NCBI GenBank assembly: GCA_023665505.1
Contig: JAMPDU010000011.1
Span: 1 to 41,304, forward strand
DNA from: Ruminococcus sp.
GTDB taxonomy: Bacteria > Bacillota > Clostridia > Oscillospirales > Ruminococcaceae
Direction: 5' to 3'
Length of the DNA: 41,304 bases
Part shown: positions 39,801-41,304 of the stretch, one piece after another
How positions within the stretch are numbered: position 1 is the stretch's first letter
Layout: every line of letters starts with the position of its first letter
The notes under the pieces: generated by a model
What the model was told of the DNA's origin: nothing
The model's input: only the letters and a program-made list of their open reading frames with translations
The model's database searches: none
Program-made: the position numbers and the translations under genes

Positions 39801-41223
39801 TGACCTTAACTTTTCGGGAGAATATCAGACCTTTGCTCATAAGTACACCGAAGAGCTTTTCGGCGTTGACAACGTGTTTAAGGCGGGAACTATCGGCGCG
39901 GTCAAGGATAAAATCGCTTTCGGCTATGTAAAGCATTATCTTGCGGAACACGGCGAAACGGTTTCAAAAGCCGAGATAAACAGGCTGACTATCGGCTGCA
40001 CGGGGGTTAAGCGTACAACAAGCCAGCACCCGGGCGGAATGGTCGTCGTCCCCTCAAAGTTTGAGGTGTACGATTTTACTCCCGTTCAGCACCCTGCCGA
40101 GGACCCGAACTCGATTTTTATAACCACCCACTTCGACTTCCATTCTCTGCATGATACCATATTAAAGCTCGACGAGCTGGGACACGATGTTCCCACGCTG
40201 TATAAGCATTTGGAGGACATGACGGGAATAAAGACGGAAGATATTTTCCCCGGGGACGAAAAGGTTATAAGCCTGTGCAGGTCGCCCGAGGCGCTGGGAG
40301 TTTCTGCTGAGGATATATATTTCAGGACGGGTACTCTCGCCATACCCGAAATGGGCACTAATTTTGTAAGCGGCATGCTTGTGGAGGCGCAGCCCAAGAA
40401 TTTTTCCGACCTTTTGCAGATTTCGGGACTTTCCCACGGTACGGACGTATGGACGGGAAACGCTCAAGAGCTTATAAAGGACGGCATCTGCACGATTTCC
40501 GACGTTATAGGAACACGTGACAGCATTATGACGTACCTTATTTATCACGGAATGGATTCTAAACTTTCCTTTAAAATAATGGAGATAACCCGTAAGGGCA
40601 ACGCCCCCAAGCTCCTTACAGAGGAAATGAAACAGGATATGCTTGCCCATAACGTGCCCCAGTGGTACATCGACAGCTGCCTTAAGATAAAGTATATGTT
40701 CCCGAAAGCCCACGCGGCTGCGTACGTTACGGCGGCAATGAAACTGGGCTGGTATAAGCTGTACAAGCCTTTGGCGTTTTACGCGGCGGTGTTTACCGTT
40801 CGGGGAGAGGACTTTGACGCGGAGATTGTTTTGCAGGGCAGGGAGACTGTCAAATTCAAAATTGAGGAGCTGAAACAAAAGGGTCTCGAACGCAGCGGCA
40901 AGGAGACGGGCACGCTTGAAACGCTGCTGGTAATAAACGAAATGATGGCGAGAGGGTTTGAATTCCTGCCGGTGGACATTTATAAATCCGACGCGGTAAA
41001 ATACCAAATCGAGGACGGAAAGATAAGGCTGCCGTTCTGCTCGGTGAAAGGCGTGGGTTCTTCCGCCGCTAAGTATATTTGCGATGCGGCAAAGGGCGGA
41101 GACCTTTTCACCATAGACGAACTTCAGGAGCGCAGCGGCGCGACCAGCGCGATAATCGAGGCGTTGGAGAACATCGGCGCGCTTGACGTTCTGCCGAAAT
41201 CGGCGCAGATTTCGCTGTTTTAA
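36892..41223 (+). CDS. polC: DNA polymerase III, PolC-type alpha subunit
   Basis: PolC is the main replicative polymerase of Firmicutes with built-in proofreading. The 1443-aa protein has an N-terminal domain (about 1-200), an OB fold (about 230-325), and a PHP domain split by the exonuclease ([10 protein letters not shown] near 340 and ITDHG near 367). A DnaQ-like exonuclease follows (FDIETTGFN near 428-436, HRADEDAKI near 567). The polymerase core has [16 protein letters not shown] (about 885-900), a four-cysteine zinc site (CPKC and CEKC, about 913-944) and the catalytic PDIDLNFSG (about 967-975). The KAHAAAY motif lies near 1273. The start at ATG 36892 follows AGGAACGGTGA. Full length. 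Confidence 0.97.
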   Translation: MLIKELFSDYIADIPNSIGKGNVLKLSHTENMRELAVFASYDIVQNYSYVLDFEKAMRTSLGISDFVLNCRYAPNLFNEKCMPDIVEMLKRRMYVINGHLSNAAYSFSEGTVTAEVNGSGYSTLKKAGVERELEKLIREVFSLDVRVVLSGSETPPEDDYESRMAQAIAAMPMPTEVPETSAGFGMGQAVPSAPKEPIVTVDFKDLPILAESAKIVKGRKIDCPITNISDIKGKMNNIAVWGDVFDYSEREVRTKNGDMRLVSVSITDYTGSISIKSFEDKNEENIFAEFKKGGTLLIKGRSDFDTFENEFVIKANDIMQVGKPERKDNAEEKRVELHLHTNMSALDAVTPASKLIDRAYSWGHKAMAITDHGCVQAFPEAAAAAAKIRKNGGDFKVIYGCEAYSVNDRISAVNIFRDKPITGEMIVFDIETTGFNSQAERIIEIGAVKINNLEIGEVFQTFVDPEKPIPEKITNLTGITEEMVKGAPSQEEALKRFTEFCGEAPVLIAHNAGFDCSFIKAACERYGIEYPFSMIDTVAMSRSMLPNLKKHKLDNVAKELGLGEFNHHRADEDAKILARIYIVLAARLMEENGIKMISEINRCVLKIDPRSLRSHHQIILVKDAIGLKNLYKLISFSNIKYYKRNPRIPISELMKHRDGLIVGSACEAGEVFSAVRDGQPWDSVKDIARFYDYLEIQPIGNNAFLIDDEDLPNISSEEDLRDLNRKIVKLGEELNIPVVATCDVHFMDKADGIFRKILTYQKFKEENQAPLYLRTTEEMLAEFSYLGEEKAYEVVVTNTNKIADMVNPDIVPIPPGTFTPEIPGAEEDLERISWERCKSIYGDPVPELVAKRLDRELTSIIKHGFAVLYMIAQKLVANSNEHGYQVGSRGSVGSSFVASMAGISEVNPLPPHYVCPKCKHSVFITDGSVGSGYDLPEKNCEKCGTPYNRDGHDIPFETFLGFDGDKAPDIDLNFSGEYQTFAHKYTEELFGVDNVFKAGTIGAVKDKIAFGYVKHYLAEHGETVSKAEINRLTIGCTGVKRTTSQHPGGMVVVPSKFEVYDFTPVQHPAEDPNSIFITTHFDFHSLHDTILKLDELGHDVPTLYKHLEDMTGIKTEDIFPGDEKVISLCRSPEALGVSAEDIYFRTGTLAIPEMGTNFVSGMLVEAQPKNFSDLLQISGLSHGTDVWTGNAQELIKDGICTISDVIGTRDSIMTYLIYHGMDSKLSFKIMEITRKGNAPKLLTEEMKQDMLAHNVPQWYIDSCLKIKYMFPKAHAAAYVTAAMKLGWYKLYKPLAFYAAVFTVRGEDFDAEIVLQGRETVKFKIEELKQKGLERSGKETGTLETLLVINEMMARGFEFLPVDIYKSDAVKYQIEDGKIRLPFCSVKGVGSSAAKYICDAAKGGDLFTIDELQERSGATSAIIEALENIGALDVLPKSAQISLF

Positions 41224-41304
41224 TTGTGTACAAATCTGAGAACCTGTCTTCACAAGCTACACGCACGTCTTTTCGGCAATCTTTTACCGCTGACTGCGTT
41301 AAAA
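41224..41304. other. Window tail after polC, no gene identified
   Basis: Eighty-one bases follow the polC stop. No terminator hairpin or start codon with a ribosome site is seen. The stretch from GAACCTGTCTTCACAAG onward has the look of a repeated or insertion-sequence end, but I cannot confirm that from one copy. Confidence 0.3.

Noticed and set aside
40162..41253. 363-aa open frame on the - strand
   Set aside because: Antisense to the polymerase core of polC; His/Arg/Leu-rich without motifs, no ribosome site.
1..41304. CRISPR arrays, rRNA genes and complete insertion sequences
   Set aside because: I looked for regularly spaced repeats, rRNA-like conserved blocks and transposase frames with terminal repeats and saw none; the only recombinase is the serine type at 2209-3780.

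Overview
The window looks like a chromosomal segment of an anaerobic, spore-forming, probably gut-dwelling Clostridia bacterium (Oscillospirales/Ruminococcaceae-like; this placement is inference from gene content). The support is: three sporulation genes or families in the host DNA (ylbJ, yqfC-yqfD and a cwlD-type amidase), a PolC-type replicative polymerase, a bile-salt-hydrolase family enzyme, MEP-pathway isoprenoid genes, and the Firmicutes gene order phoH-ybeY-dgkA-era-yqzL-recO-mutS2. Two perfect copies of the ParB-binding site parS (8766-8781 and 29284-29299) suggest an origin-proximal location.

Region 1 (1 to about 3830) is AT-rich and foreign: the right end of a prophage or skin-like element. 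It carries the 3' end of a group I intron with a homing-endonuclease remnant inside an anaerobic ribonucleotide reductase gene (nrdD), then nrdG, dut, a 51-aa protein and a large serine recombinase. The recombinase ends 15 bp before an open frame that lacks its 5' end and encodes a CwlD-type spore cortex amidase starting at its HGG zinc-ligand motif. The element therefore appears to have integrated into a sporulation gene.

Region 2 (3830-18690) is host core: small unknown genes, ylbJ, yqfC-yqfD, parS, phoH-ybeY-dgkA-era-yqzL-recO-mutS2, a transglutaminase-like protein, a HAD phosphatase, an EAL-HDOD protein, and rplU-rpmA. The L27 gene encodes no N-terminal extension and no prp protease gene lies between the two.

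Region 3 (18700-29320) is an accessory strip of short units: a lipoprotein, a membrane-anchored XRE regulator, a 5'-truncated GH18 gene, DUF4250, tRNA-Ser(CGA), an orphan Phd-type antitoxin with a strong promoter/operator, a choloylglycine hydrolase, two AT-rich genes (one CPCC family), rsmI, a tRNA1(Val)-type methyltransferase, a divergent XRE/SLOG pair flanked by a duplicated gene end, a TrkH/KtrB potassium channel without TrkA, and an SGNH-fold protein that has lost its catalytic residues.

Region 4 (29320-41223) is a long rightward core cluster: pyrH-frr-uppS-cdsA-dxr-rseP, three small genes (one carrying the signature loop of sodium-pump decarboxylase beta subunits), ispG and polC. It links translation recycling, undecaprenyl and phospholipid precursors, the MEP pathway, membrane proteolysis and chromosome replication.
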